NCBI RefSeq assembly: GCF_014697195.1
Contig: NZ_JACJRJ010000013.1
Location: 62,001-126,000, forward strand
Direction of reading: 5' to 3'
Source: Cylindrospermum sp. FACHB-282
GTDB taxonomy: Bacteria; Cyanobacteriota; Cyanobacteriia; Cyanobacteriales; Nostocaceae
Length of the DNA: 64,000 nucleotides
Part shown: piece by piece, positions 51,579 through 61,349 of the stretch
How positions within the stretch are numbered: position 1 is the stretch's first letter
How the letters are laid out: each line of letters opens with the position of its first letter
The notes under the pieces: generated by a model
The model's database searches: none
The model's input: only the letters and a program-made list of their open reading frames with translations
What the model was told of the DNA's origin: nothing
Position numbers and translations under genes: made by a program

Positions 51579-54500
51579 ATGGCAACTGAACAGTTAACTA
51601 GAGATAGCGATCATCTAGATTTAAAACAGTTACTGACAACGCTGAATGCCGTCAAACAAGGTGACTTTTCTGTTCGGATGCCCATAGACCAAACTGGCAT
51701 GGCGGGGAAAATAGCCGATACCCTCAACAATATTATTGACCAAAATGAGCGCATGGCTACAGAGCTACAGCGGATTGGCAATGTTGTTGGTAAAGAAGGC
51801 AAAATATCCGAACGTGCCTCTTTAGGAAATGTTCGCGGTTCATGGTCAGATTGTGTTAGTTCTGTGAATATTCTCATTACAGATTTAGTCCAGCCAACAG
51901 CCGAAACTACTCGTGTGATCAGGGCTGTAGCCAATGGCGACCTATCCCAAACCATCGCTACAGAAATTGACGGCAGAGGTCTCCAAGGAGAGTTTCTTCA
52001 AACTGCCAATATCGTCAACACAATGGTAGATCGCCTTGGTTCCTTTGCCTCGGAAGTAACGCGAGTTGCTAGGGAAGTGGGAACTGAAGGCAAGCTGGGT
52101 GTACAAGCAGAAGTTAAGGGAGTAGCTGGTACTTGGAAGGACTTGACCGACAACGTCAACTTGATGGCGGGTAATCTCACTGGGCAAGTTCGCAACATCG
52201 CCGAAGTGGCAACTGCGATCGCCAATGGTGACCTTTCCAAAAAAATTACTGTCGATGTTAAAGGCGAAATTCTCGAACTAAAAAACACCGTCAACACGAT
52301 GGTAGATCAGCTTAACTCTTTTGCCTCAGAAGTGACGCGGGTTGCTCGTGAGGTGGGAACCGAAGGGAAGTTGGGCGTTCAAGCAGAGGTGCGCGGCGTA
52401 GCTGGCACTTGGAGGGATCTGACCGAGTCCGTGAATATGATGGCAGGTAATCTAACAGCACAAGTACGTAATATTGCTGAAGTGACTACAGCAGTAGCTA
52501 ACGGCGACCTCTCCAAGAAAATTACTGTTAATGTCAAAGGCGAAATTTTAGAGTTGAAAAACACCGTTAACATCATGGTGGATCAGCTCAACTCCTTTGC
52601 ATCAGAAGTGACGAGGGTGGCCCGTGAGGTGGGTGCAGAAGGAAAGTTAGGCGGTCAAGCGGAAGTCCGGGGGGTAGCGGGTACATGGAAGGACTTGACC
52701 GATAGTGTCAACTTCATGGCGGGTAGCTTAACGGCACAAGTGAGAAATATTGCCGAAGTGACAACAGCTGTGGCCAACGGCGACCTTTCCAAAAAAATCA
52801 CCGTCGATGTCAAAGGCGAAATTCTAGAACTCAAAAACACCATTAACACAATGGTGGATCAGCTAAATTCCTTTGCATCGGAAGTAACACGGGTTGCTAG
52901 GGAAGTGGGAACAGAAGGTAAGCTGGGTGTGCAAGCAGAAGTCCGGGGAGTAGCGGGAACCTGGAAAGACTTGACCGACAACGTAAATTTGATGGCAGGT
53001 AACCTCACTGGACAGGTGCGGAACATTGCTGAAGTGGCAACTGCGATCGCCAATGGCGACCTTTCCAAAAAAATCACCGTCGATGTCAAAGGCGAAATTT
53101 TTGAACTGAAGAACACCATCAATATCATGGTGGATCAGCTCAGTTCCTTTGCATCGGAAGTAACGCGGGTGGCTAGGGAAGTGGGGAGTGAAGGTAAGCT
53201 GGGCGTACAAGCAGATGTAAGAGGTGTAGCTGGCACTTGGAAGGACTTGACCGACAGCGTCAATTTTATGGCGGGCAGCTTAACGGCACAAGTGCGGAAT
53301 ATCGCCGAAGTGACAACAGCTGTGGCAAATGGCGACCTTTCTAAGAAAATTACCGTTGATGTCAAAGGCGAAATTTTAGAGTTAAAGAACACTGTCAACA
53401 CGATGGTGGATCAGCTTAATTCCTTTGCATCAGAAGTAACGCGAGTGGCGCGGGAAGTGGGAACAGAAGGTAAGCTGGGCGTGCAAGCAGAAGTTAAGGG
53501 GGTGGCAGGTACTTGGAAGGATCTCACCGACAGCGTTAATTTCATGGCGGGAAGCTTAACAGCCCAAGTACGGAACATTGCCGAAGTCACAACAGCTGTA
53601 GCCAACGGCGACCTTTCCAAAAAAATCACCGTTGATGTTAAAGGCGAAATTCTGGAGTTGAAAAATACCATTAACACAATGGTGGATCAGCTAAACTCCT
53701 TTGCATCGGAAGTAACGCGGGTGGCGCGGGAAGTGGGCACTGAGGGTAAATTGGGTGTGCAAGCCTATGTCAGGGGAGTAGCAGGCACTTGGAAAGATTT
53801 AACTGATAACGTTAACTCAATGGCGGGAAACCTAACGGCACAGGTGCGAAACATTGCCGAAGTTACCAAAGCGGTGGCAAATGGCGACCTCTCCAAAAAA
53901 ATCACCGTCGATGTTAAAGGCGAAATTCTGGAGTTGAAAAATACCATTAACACAATGGTGGATCAACTTAGTTCCTTTGCCTCAGAAGTGACGCGGGTTG
54001 CTAGAGAAGTGGGCACTGAGGGGAAATTGGGCGGTCAAGCACAAGTGCAAGGTGTGGCAGGCACTTGGAAAGATTTGACAGACAACGTTAACTCGATGGC
54101 GGGAAATTTAACGGCCCAAGTGCGCGGTATTGCTAGAGTTGTGACAGCGGTGGCCAATGGTGACTTAAAGCGGAAACTGATGCTAGATGCCAAGGGAGAA
54201 ATTGAAACCTTGGCAGAGACAATCAACGAAATGATTGATACTCTAGCGACATTTGCCAATCAAGTAACCACCGTAGCGCGGGAAGTGGGCATTGAAGGGA
54301 AGTTGGGTGGACAAGCTAGAGTGCCTGGGGCAGCTGGTACTTGGAAAGATTTGACAGATAATGTGAATGAACTAGCTGCCACCCTCACTACTCAGTTAAG
54401 AGCGATCGCAGAAGTGGCTACAGCGGTTACTAAGGGTGATTTAACTCGCTCGATTGCCGTCGAGGCCCTAGGGGAAGTGGCAATCCTCAAAGACAACATC

Positions 54501-57317
54501 AACCAGATGATCGCTAACCTGCGAGAAACAACCCAGAAAAACACCGAACAAGATTGGTTAAAAACTAACCTAGCCAAGTTTACCCGGATGCTGCAAGGTC
54601 AGCGAGATTTGGAAACTGTATCCAAACTAATTCTTTCGGAACTAGCGCCCCTGGTGGGAGCACAACAAGGCGTATTCTACTTGATGGACAGTGGGGAAAA
54701 TTCGGTATATCTCAAATTACTTAGCAGCTATGCTTATCGCGAACGCAAGCATCTGGCTAACCGCTTTTACTTGGGTGAAGGCTTGGTAGGACAATGCGCT
54801 TTAGAAAGAGAGCGAATATTGCTGACGGAAATACCGAGTGATTATGTAAAAATCACCTCTGGTTTAGGAGAATCTACCCCACTCAATGCCGTGGTGTTAC
54901 CCGTGCTATTTGAAGGACAGGTGACAGCGGTGATTGAATTAGCTTCTTTCCGCCGCTTTAGCGAGATTCATCTGACATTCTTTGATCAACTCACCGAAAG
55001 TATTGCGATCGTCCTCAATACGATCGCCGCTTCGATGCGGACTGAAGAATTGCTCAAGCAGTCCCAGTCTTTAGCTGAGGAACTGCAAACCCAGCAAAAC
55101 GAACTGCGGGAAACCAACAAGCGCCTAGAACAGCAAGCCCAATCACTCAAAACCTCCGAAGATTTATTAAAAGGACAGCAAGACGAGTTACAAAAAACCA
55201 ACGCCGAGTTAGAAGAAAAGGCAGAGCTGTTAGCTCTCCAAAAGAAAGAAGTCGAGCGCAAAAATCGAGAAATTGAACACGCCAGACGGTCTTTAGAAGA
55301 GAAGGCTGAACAACTAGCACTCTCGTCAAAATACAAGTCTGAGTTTCTCGCTAATATGTCCCATGAATTACGGACACCGCTGAACAGCTTGTTGATTTTG
55401 GCTAGGTTGTTAGCCGATAACGTCGATGGCAATCTCACCGACAAGCAAGTCGAATATAGCCGGACAATTTACTCAGCAGGTACTGACCTTTTGGCGCTGA
55501 TCAATGACATTCTCGATCTCGCCAAAATAGAATCGGGAACTATGTCAATTAACATGACCCAAACGCTGTTAACAGAGTTGGGCGGCCATATTGAGCGCAC
55601 TTTCCGGCAAATAGCTCAGGACAAAGGACTTAGCTTCACAATTGAATTGGCTTCTGAATTACCAAGAACCATCTATAGCGACGCCAAACGCCTACAACAA
55701 GTGCTGAAAAATCTGCTCTCCAATGCTTTTAAATTTACAGAGCGTGGAGAGGTAAACTTGCGAATTGAAGTGGCAAAGCAGGGGTGGAGCCTCAACCAAG
55801 AAACCTTAAATCGCGCCCAGATTGTGATTGCCTTTTCAGTCACGGATACTGGTATTGGCATTGCCCCCGACAAGCAAAAGGTGATTTTTGAGGCGTTTCA
55901 GCAAGCCGATGGCACTACCAGTCGTAAATATGGTGGCACAGGCTTGGGTTTGTCCATTAGCCGCGAAATTGCCCGCCTCTTTGGCGGAGAAATTAAACTT
56001 GTTAGTCACCCCGGTCAAGGTAGCACGTTTACGTTTTACTTGCCGCAATTTAGTTCGGAGCCAGGAATGCTGAGTCCTGAGTCTACATCGAATCTACTGA
56101 GCAACCAGCAATTAGGACTTCTGAATGACGATCGCACTACTATTGAAGACGGGGATCACGTGCTACTGATCGTCGAGGATGATATTCACTTTGCACGTAT
56201 TTTGCTAGATTTAGCACGACAAAAAGGATTCAAGGTCATAGCTGCCCAAAACGGCAGAATCGGGTTAACCTTAGCACAGCAATACCAGCCTTCAGCGATT
56301 TTGCTGGATGTGCGGTTGCCAGAGATGGATGGTTGGACGGTGTTGGATCGTTTGAAGCATGACCCAAACACGCGCCATATTCCCGTACACATCATGACAG
56401 TTGAAGAAGGACGACAACGGAGTTTAGAACTAGGAGCGATCGCATATGTGCAAAAACCCGTAACTAGCGAAACAGTATCTGAGGCATTGACTAAAATTAA
56501 AGGTTTTGTTCAGCGTCGGGTAAAAGATTTGTTGGTAATCGAAGACGACGATCATCAGCGGCGGAGTATTATCGAGCTGATTGGTAGCGGTGATGTGACT
56601 ATCACTGCTGTTGGCACTGGTGCAGCAGCCCTAGAAGCCATTCGCACTCAGCTTTTTGATTGCCTTGTCCTCGATTTAGGACTACCAGATATGAGCGGTT
56701 TTGAACTGATCGAGCAGATCAAGCAACATCCCAATGGCGAAGCTTTGCCAGTTATTGTCTACACCAGTAGAGAAATTTCCCCAGATCAAGAAACTGAACT
56801 TAAGCGAATAGCGGAGACAATTATTTTCAAAGATGTGCGAACTCCTGAAGGTCTCTTTGATGAAACAGCATTAGTCTTGCATCGCGTTCAGGCAAATTTA
56901 CCTGAACCCAAGGGTCAACAGCTACATTCTAGAGACGGTTCCCTTGGTAACAAGAAAGTGCTGATTATAGACGATGATATCCGTAATATCTTCGCCCTTA
57001 CTAGTATGCTGGAACGCCATCAATTGCAGGTTGTATATGCTGAAACCGGCCGAGAAGGTATTAGCATTTTACAAAATACACCAGACATTGATCTAGTTTT
57101 GATGGATGTAATGATGCCAGAAATGGATGGTTACCAGACAACTAGACTGATCCGCCAGCACGCCCGATTTAAATCTTTGCCGATAATTGCACTTACCGCT
57201 AAAGCCATGCAAGGCGATCGCGAAAAGTGTATTGAAGCAGGTGCATCAGATTACATCACTAAACCCGTAGATATTGAACAGTTACTTTCACTCTTGCAGG
57301 TTTACCTATATCGTTAA
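51579..57317 (+). CDS. Cytoplasmic poly-HAMP hybrid histidine kinase with GAF and three receivers
   Basis: A 1912-residue protein with no transmembrane helix. Residues about 20-990 are a chain of about ten HAMP-type units with a 92-residue period; several are nearly identical at DNA level (276-bp period). Then come a GAF domain (about 1010-1150), a coiled-coil (about 1160-1245), the HisKA domain with His1262 in [11 protein letters not shown], an HATPase, and three receivers with phospho-acceptors in [21 protein letters not shown] and [11 protein letters not shown]. The layout resembles the fungal group III (Nik1/Hog-pathway) osmosensing kinases and their bacterial relatives. Confidence 0.92.
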   Translation: MATEQLTRDSDHLDLKQLLTTLNAVKQGDFSVRMPIDQTGMAGKIADTLNNIIDQNERMATELQRIGNVVGKEGKISERASLGNVRGSWSDCVSSVNILITDLVQPTAETTRVIRAVANGDLSQTIATEIDGRGLQGEFLQTANIVNTMVDRLGSFASEVTRVAREVGTEGKLGVQAEVKGVAGTWKDLTDNVNLMAGNLTGQVRNIAEVATAIANGDLSKKITVDVKGEILELKNTVNTMVDQLNSFASEVTRVAREVGTEGKLGVQAEVRGVAGTWRDLTESVNMMAGNLTAQVRNIAEVTTAVANGDLSKKITVNVKGEILELKNTVNIMVDQLNSFASEVTRVAREVGAEGKLGGQAEVRGVAGTWKDLTDSVNFMAGSLTAQVRNIAEVTTAVANGDLSKKITVDVKGEILELKNTINTMVDQLNSFASEVTRVAREVGTEGKLGVQAEVRGVAGTWKDLTDNVNLMAGNLTGQVRNIAEVATAIANGDLSKKITVDVKGEIFELKNTINIMVDQLSSFASEVTRVAREVGSEGKLGVQADVRGVAGTWKDLTDSVNFMAGSLTAQVRNIAEVTTAVANGDLSKKITVDVKGEILELKNTVNTMVDQLNSFASEVTRVAREVGTEGKLGVQAEVKGVAGTWKDLTDSVNFMAGSLTAQVRNIAEVTTAVANGDLSKKITVDVKGEILELKNTINTMVDQLNSFASEVTRVAREVGTEGKLGVQAYVRGVAGTWKDLTDNVNSMAGNLTAQVRNIAEVTKAVANGDLSKKITVDVKGEILELKNTINTMVDQLSSFASEVTRVAREVGTEGKLGGQAQVQGVAGTWKDLTDNVNSMAGNLTAQVRGIARVVTAVANGDLKRKLMLDAKGEIETLAETINEMIDTLATFANQVTTVAREVGIEGKLGGQARVPGAAGTWKDLTDNVNELAATLTTQLRAIAEVATAVTKGDLTRSIAVEALGEVAILKDNINQMIANLRETTQKNTEQDWLKTNLAKFTRMLQGQRDLETVSKLILSELAPLVGAQQGVFYLMDSGENSVYLKLLSSYAYRERKHLANRFYLGEGLVGQCALERERILLTEIPSDYVKITSGLGESTPLNAVVLPVLFEGQVTAVIELASFRRFSEIHLTFFDQLTESIAIVLNTIAASMRTEELLKQSQSLAEELQTQQNELRETNKRLEQQAQSLKTSEDLLKGQQDELQKTNAELEEKAELLALQKKEVERKNREIEHARRSLEEKAEQLALSSKYKSEFLANMSHELRTPLNSLLILARLLADNVDGNLTDKQVEYSRTIYSAGTDLLALINDILDLAKIESGTMSINMTQTLLTELGGHIERTFRQIAQDKGLSFTIELASELPRTIYSDAKRLQQVLKNLLSNAFKFTERGEVNLRIEVAKQGWSLNQETLNRAQIVIAFSVTDTGIGIAPDKQKVIFEAFQQADGTTSRKYGGTGLGLSISREIARLFGGEIKLVSHPGQGSTFTFYLPQFSSEPGMLSPESTSNLLSNQQLGLLNDDRTTIEDGDHVLLIVEDDIHFARILLDLARQKGFKVIAAQNGRIGLTLAQQYQPSAILLDVRLPEMDGWTVLDRLKHDPNTRHIPVHIMTVEEGRQRSLELGAIAYVQKPVTSETVSEALTKIKGFVQRRVKDLLVIEDDDHQRRSIIELIGSGDVTITAVGTGAAALEAIRTQLFDCLVLDLGLPDMSGFELIEQIKQHPNGEALPVIVYTSREISPDQETELKRIAETIIFKDVRTPEGLFDETALVLHRVQANLPEPKGQQLHSRDGSLGNKKVLIIDDDIRNIFALTSMLERHQLQVVYAETGREGISILQNTPDIDLVLMDVMMPEMDGYQTTRLIRQHARFKSLPIIALTAKAMQGDREKCIEAGASDYITKPVDIEQLLSLLQVYLYR
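52018..54226 (+). repeat. 276-bp tandem repeats encoding HAMP units
   Basis: The unit starts at ATGGT(A/G)GATCA(G/A)CT and recurs every 276 bases from about 52020 to about 53957, with a more diverged unit after 54226. The copies share long identical runs such as GGCGACCTTTCCAAAAAAAT. Near-identity points to gene conversion or recent duplication and makes unit number prone to change. Confidence 0.85.
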
Positions 57318-57812
57318 AAATCAAGCTTGAATGCCTAAAAACATAGACACGCATTTATTGTGTTTTGTCAATAAGTAAGTTTTATAAATTTATGGATAAA
57401 AAAGAGAGATTTTCCTTATACTTTTTTGAAAAATGATGGTGACAGATAGATTTACAGAACCCATACTCAGATAAAGTTTCCTCATCCAAAATCTGAAATC
57501 CCTCCCCTGAGCGCTCACGACAAACTCCAAAATCCCAAATCGTATTAGATCAAGCCCCTGCATTAATACATGGGTTCAATCCAAAATAGCTTGACTTCAG
57601 ATTCCTTGAGCTAAAACTTCTAACTTTAGATAGTTGTAATACCGCGCGTTAAAGAGCGAAAGTATCTCAATGGCTTACTCCCACAATGTTACAAGTAAAC
57701 AATATGGGTAAAGAGCGCAACACGTGGTACACCGTCATACACTAACTAAGCTTTGCTCATGCTCACTAAAAGTTAAAAAGCGTTTTCCTGTATCAGAAAA
57801 TATATTTCTTCT
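57318..57812. other. Gene-free region between the two hybrid kinases
   Basis: It holds a repeat element (57415-57546) and about 260 further bases that must include the promoter of the second kinase. No gene is seen. The ATG of the second kinase has no strong ribosome-binding site. Confidence 0.5.
57415..57546. repeat. Miniature element related to the one at 34801
   Basis: The left end CTTATACTTTTTTG is followed by AAATGATGGTGACAGATAGA, and the right end is CCAAATCGTATTA. The core AAATGATGG-C/T-GACAGAT is shared with 34801-34886, and the ends are recognisably inverted, though more decayed. Confidence 0.5.
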
Positions 57813-60017
57813 ATGGCATTCGACGCGAAAGTAAACATCCTACTGGTTGATGACCATCCAGAAAATCTGCTGGCTTTAGAGGCAATACTTAACAGCCTTA
57901 ATCAGAATTTAGTCAGGGCTACATCTGGTGCCCAAGCTCTGAGATGTGTGCTCAGTCAAGATTTCGCTGTAATTTTACTCGACGTTCAAATGCCAGATAT
58001 GGATGGATTTGAGACCGCAGCCTTAATTCGACAGCGAGAGCGATCGCACCATACCCCCATAATTTTCTTGACAGCATTCAGCACTAGCGAGTCGATGGTG
58101 TTTAAAGGGTATTGTCTGGGAGCAGTAGACTACCTGTTCAAGCCAATTGAGTCGGAAATATTGAAATCTAAGGTAGCTGCCTTTGTCGATTTGTTTAAGA
58201 AAACGGCTCAGGTGCAACGACAAGCAGCAGAACTGATCACAGTCAATGCCCAACTGAGAAAAAGCGAAGAACAGTTTCGCTCTTTAAGTGCTTGCTCACC
58301 TGTGGGAATTTTTTTAACAGATATAGTAGGACACTGTACTTATACAAATCCTCGCTACCAAACTATTTTGGGACTCACTCCTGGGCAAAGTTTAACAGAG
58401 GATTGGTGGCAATTGCTTCATCCAGAAGACCAAGAACAGGTACTTGGAGATTGGTTGAGCTGCATCCACGAAGCTAGAGAATATTCTGGTGAATTTCGGA
58501 TACTTACCCCAGCAGGAATTTTGTGTTGGGTAAACTTACGCTCATCACCAATGTTTTCCGAACAAGGGGAAGTCATCAATTATGTAGGTACATTAGAAGA
58601 TATTAGCGATCGCTATGCCGCCCTACGCGATCGCCAGCTTGCTGAAGAAGAACGTATTAAATTGATCCGTGAGCAAGCAGCACTCAAAGAGGCGAAAGCA
58701 GCCAACCGCATGAAAGATGAGTTTTTAGCTACCCTTTCTCACGAACTCCGCACACCCCTAAACTCAATACTTGGTTGGTCTAAACTACTCCGCAATCGCA
58801 AACTAGACGAAAAAGCCATTGCACGTGCTTTAGAAACCATTGAACGCAATGCACTTTTGCAAGAGCAACTTATAGAAGATATTTTGGATGTTTCACGCAT
58901 TATTCGCGGCAAGTTATCTTTGAATATCTGCCCGATTAACCTAGTATCTGTGATTGAGGCGGCAGTCGATACTGTGCGTCTTCAAGCTGAGGCTAAAAAT
59001 ATTCTCTTTAATTTTCTCATCGTATCTACCGACACTGGCAAACAAGAGACACGAAAACTAGGAAACAAGGAAGATCAGCAAAAATTAACTCCTTGTTCAT
59101 CCCCATCTTCCTCCTATTTCCCCATCGCCCTCGCCCCCTCAGCCTTACCTTTTAGAGTCTCAGGTGATCCAGACCGCTTGCAGCAAGTTGTCTGGAATTT
59201 ACTTACTAATGCCATTAAGTTCACACCCCAAAACGGTCGAGTAGAAATCAGGCTATCAGTTGTCAGTAATCCAGAAAAACAACATACAGCCCAAACCTAC
59301 GCTCAGATCGAAGTGACTGATACAGGTCTTGGTATCAAACCAGACTTTCTAGCATTTGTTTTTGACCGCTTCCGTCAGGCTGATGGCAGCACCACCAGAA
59401 CCCAAACTGGACTGGGACTAGGGCTGGCCATCGCCCGTCATTTGGTAGAACTCCATGGGGGAACCATCCATGCAGACAGCCCTGGTGAAGGACTGGGAGC
59501 GACATTTACCGTAAAATTGCCCTGTTTAGAAGTAGAGAATAGTCTGCCCGTTGAGGCGTCTGCCGTTACCAGCGAAACAAGGGAAACAATTAATCCAAAT
59601 TCTTCTATGCTCCTCTATCCATTACCCCTTGATAATTTGCTGGTGCTGGTTGTGGACGATGATACTGATACACGACATTTCCTCACCATAGCACTAGAGG
59701 AGTCTGGAGCCAGGGTAACGGCTGTTGCTTCAGTTCTTGAGGCACTCTCAGAAATTCAACAATACCCGCCAGATATATTAATTAGTGATATTGGAATGCC
59801 CACAGAAGATGGTTATACATTAATCCGCAAACTCCGACTCCTCGAAGCAGAAGAAGGAGGACAGATTCCAGCTATTGCCTTAACGGCCTATGCCAGAGAG
59901 GAAGATAGTACAGAGGCACTGGCAGCAGGCTTTAATATGTATGCCTCTAAGCCAGTTGAGTTAACTACATTGATTAATATGGTGAAAAAACTGGTGGGAC
60001 GACATTGTTATGTCTAA
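57813..60017 (+). CDS. Hybrid histidine kinase (receiver-PAS-HK-receiver)
   Basis: This 734-residue cytoplasmic protein starts with a receiver (Asp57 in LLDVQMPDMDG). A PAS domain follows (about 150-270), then the HisKA domain with His310 in [11 protein letters not shown], an HATPase (DTGLGIKPD, GLGLGLAIA) and a C-terminal receiver (ISDIGMPTEDG). About 35 residues of Lys/Ser/Pro-rich sequence (about 408-444) interrupt the region between the H-box and the N-box and look like translated intergenic repeat. It may work with the poly-HAMP kinase directly upstream. Confidence 0.9.
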   Translation: MAFDAKVNILLVDDHPENLLALEAILNSLNQNLVRATSGAQALRCVLSQDFAVILLDVQMPDMDGFETAALIRQRERSHHTPIIFLTAFSTSESMVFKGYCLGAVDYLFKPIESEILKSKVAAFVDLFKKTAQVQRQAAELITVNAQLRKSEEQFRSLSACSPVGIFLTDIVGHCTYTNPRYQTILGLTPGQSLTEDWWQLLHPEDQEQVLGDWLSCIHEAREYSGEFRILTPAGILCWVNLRSSPMFSEQGEVINYVGTLEDISDRYAALRDRQLAEEERIKLIREQAALKEAKAANRMKDEFLATLSHELRTPLNSILGWSKLLRNRKLDEKAIARALETIERNALLQEQLIEDILDVSRIIRGKLSLNICPINLVSVIEAAVDTVRLQAEAKNILFNFLIVSTDTGKQETRKLGNKEDQQKLTPCSSPSSSYFPIALAPSALPFRVSGDPDRLQQVVWNLLTNAIKFTPQNGRVEIRLSVVSNPEKQHTAQTYAQIEVTDTGLGIKPDFLAFVFDRFRQADGSTTRTQTGLGLGLAIARHLVELHGGTIHADSPGEGLGATFTVKLPCLEVENSLPVEASAVTSETRETINPNSSMLLYPLPLDNLLVLVVDDDTDTRHFLTIALEESGARVTAVASVLEALSEIQQYPPDILISDIGMPTEDGYTLIRKLRLLEAEEGGQIPAIALTAYAREEDSTEALAAGFNMYASKPVELTTLINMVKKLVGRHCYV

Positions 60018-60484
60018 TAACCCAAGTTGCTAGTTAGGCGGCTGTAGTCCCTGTAATAGGTAATAGGTAATAGGTAATAGGTAATAGGTAATAGGTAAAA
60101 ACACTATTAACCATTACCTATTAGCCATTACCAGCCCTAACTAGATAACTAGCAACTTGCGTTAATACCATTTCTTTTTGAAGATGGGCCTATAGAACTT
60201 ACTCAAAACTACACCCGCTCAAGGGCAATTCATGAATTCTAGGTGAATAAAGGGCAGCCTCACATAGAATTGATATAAGTAGGTGCATTACTTTGCGTTT
60301 GGGAAATTCCCACCTTCAGCACGAAATGCTAGGTGGGGAGAATTTTAAACTATTAGGCTAATTGCTTGACAAATTTGGCAGTCGTGATTGTCATTGTTTA
60401 GCATATAAGAAAGAAAACTCCTGGTTTTCGGTTAACACTAAAGAACGAAGCCAGATCAATCACAGGTCTTGCGAGTAAGCACTT
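60018..60484. other. Gene-free region after the second hybrid kinase
   Basis: The first 145 bases are a miniature inverted-repeat element (60019-60163). A partial AATACCATTTCTTTTTGAAGATGG near 60165 resembles the TTATACCA element at 34801. The rest, AT-rich, must hold the promoter of the DUF1361 gene; I see nothing else. Confidence 0.5.
60019..60163. mobile_element. Miniature inverted-repeat element with internal GGTAATA tandem repeats
   Basis: AACCCAAGTTGCTAGTTA (60019-60036) is the reverse complement of TAACTAGCAACTTGCGTT (60146-60163) except for one base. Between the ends lie about six tandem GGTAATA heptamers and an opposing ATTACCTATTAGCCATTACC stretch, so the whole unit can fold as one hairpin. 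It carries no coding sequence and starts right after the kinase stop codon. Confidence 0.7.
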
Positions 60485-61156
60485 ATGAAAGAAGAATTGA
60501 TTGAACTGATGGCCAGAGTTGTACAGGTCTTACGAGTTAATATGAATTGGATGACCTGGAATTTATTTCTGGCTTTTATACCTTTGGCTTTGAGTGTTTG
60601 GCTGTTTCGCATTAGACGCTACCGCTCTTGGCTTTGGTGGCTAGGATTCCTAGTTTTCTATGCTTTCTTACCAAATGCGCCTTATTTGCTGACTGATGTA
60701 ATTCACCTGATAGACGATATCCGCCAGGTTCAATCGGTGTGGGTGATTACTTTGGTGCTAATTCCTGTTTATCTGCTGGTGATTCTGTCGGGGTTTGAAG
60801 CTTACGTCATATCTTTAATTAATTGGGGTTACTACTTACACCGCATCGGCAAAAGCCAATGGATTTTGTGGATGGAGTTAATTACCCATGCTCTTTCGGC
60901 TGTAGGTATTTATTGGGGGCGGTTCTTACGTTTTAATAGTTGGGATTTTATTACTCAACCGGATGCCGTGCTGACTAAAGGTGTTGAAGAAATTCTTGGT
61001 AAACAACCTTTAATAATTATCGCTATCACCTTTGTAGTCCTTGTCAGTTTGTACTGGATGATGAAACGAGTATCTTTGGGTTTTGTGAGACAACCACAGA
61101 ATGATATAAGTATAAATTCACAGCAAACTAATCCACACACCCCAAATGCTGGATAA
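60485..61156 (+). CDS. DUF1361 membrane protein
   Basis: A 223-residue protein with about six transmembrane helices and the family motifs FYAFLPNAPYLLTDVIHL and YWGRFLRFNSWD. Conserved Asp and Asn residues are at the membrane edge. The function of DUF1361 is not known. An ATG about 19 codons in (MNWMTWN) is a possible alternative start. It is convergent with the PEP-synthase-like gene. Confidence 0.78.
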   Translation: MKEELIELMARVVQVLRVNMNWMTWNLFLAFIPLALSVWLFRIRRYRSWLWWLGFLVFYAFLPNAPYLLTDVIHLIDDIRQVQSVWVITLVLIPVYLLVILSGFEAYVISLINWGYYLHRIGKSQWILWMELITHALSAVGIYWGRFLRFNSWDFITQPDAVLTKGVEEILGKQPLIIIAITFVVLVSLYWMMKRVSLGFVRQPQNDISINSQQTNPHTPNAG

Positions 61157-61349
61157 GTGAATATTTTTGACAAAATACCCACTTATATAACTATCCGCTG
61201 CAAAATCACCAACTAATCTATCTCTCTACCCGTCTCATACTCTATCTAAATAAGGGAATATGCAGCGGGTAATTTCTTATCAACAGAAAGATGCAGCTTC
61301 AGTGCGATCGCAAGAGAGCGGGTGCAAAGCACCATCGCCTTTTTTGAGT

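Noticed and set aside
52018-54226. Regular repeats with constant spacing, at first sight like a CRISPR array
   Set aside because: The period is 276 bases, the units are continuous without unique spacers, and they are in frame inside one long gene encoding HAMP domains.
51942-54259. Many minus-strand frames opposite the poly-HAMP kinase
   Set aside because: They are shadows of the repeat on the coding strand, all with the same reading and no ribosome-binding sites.
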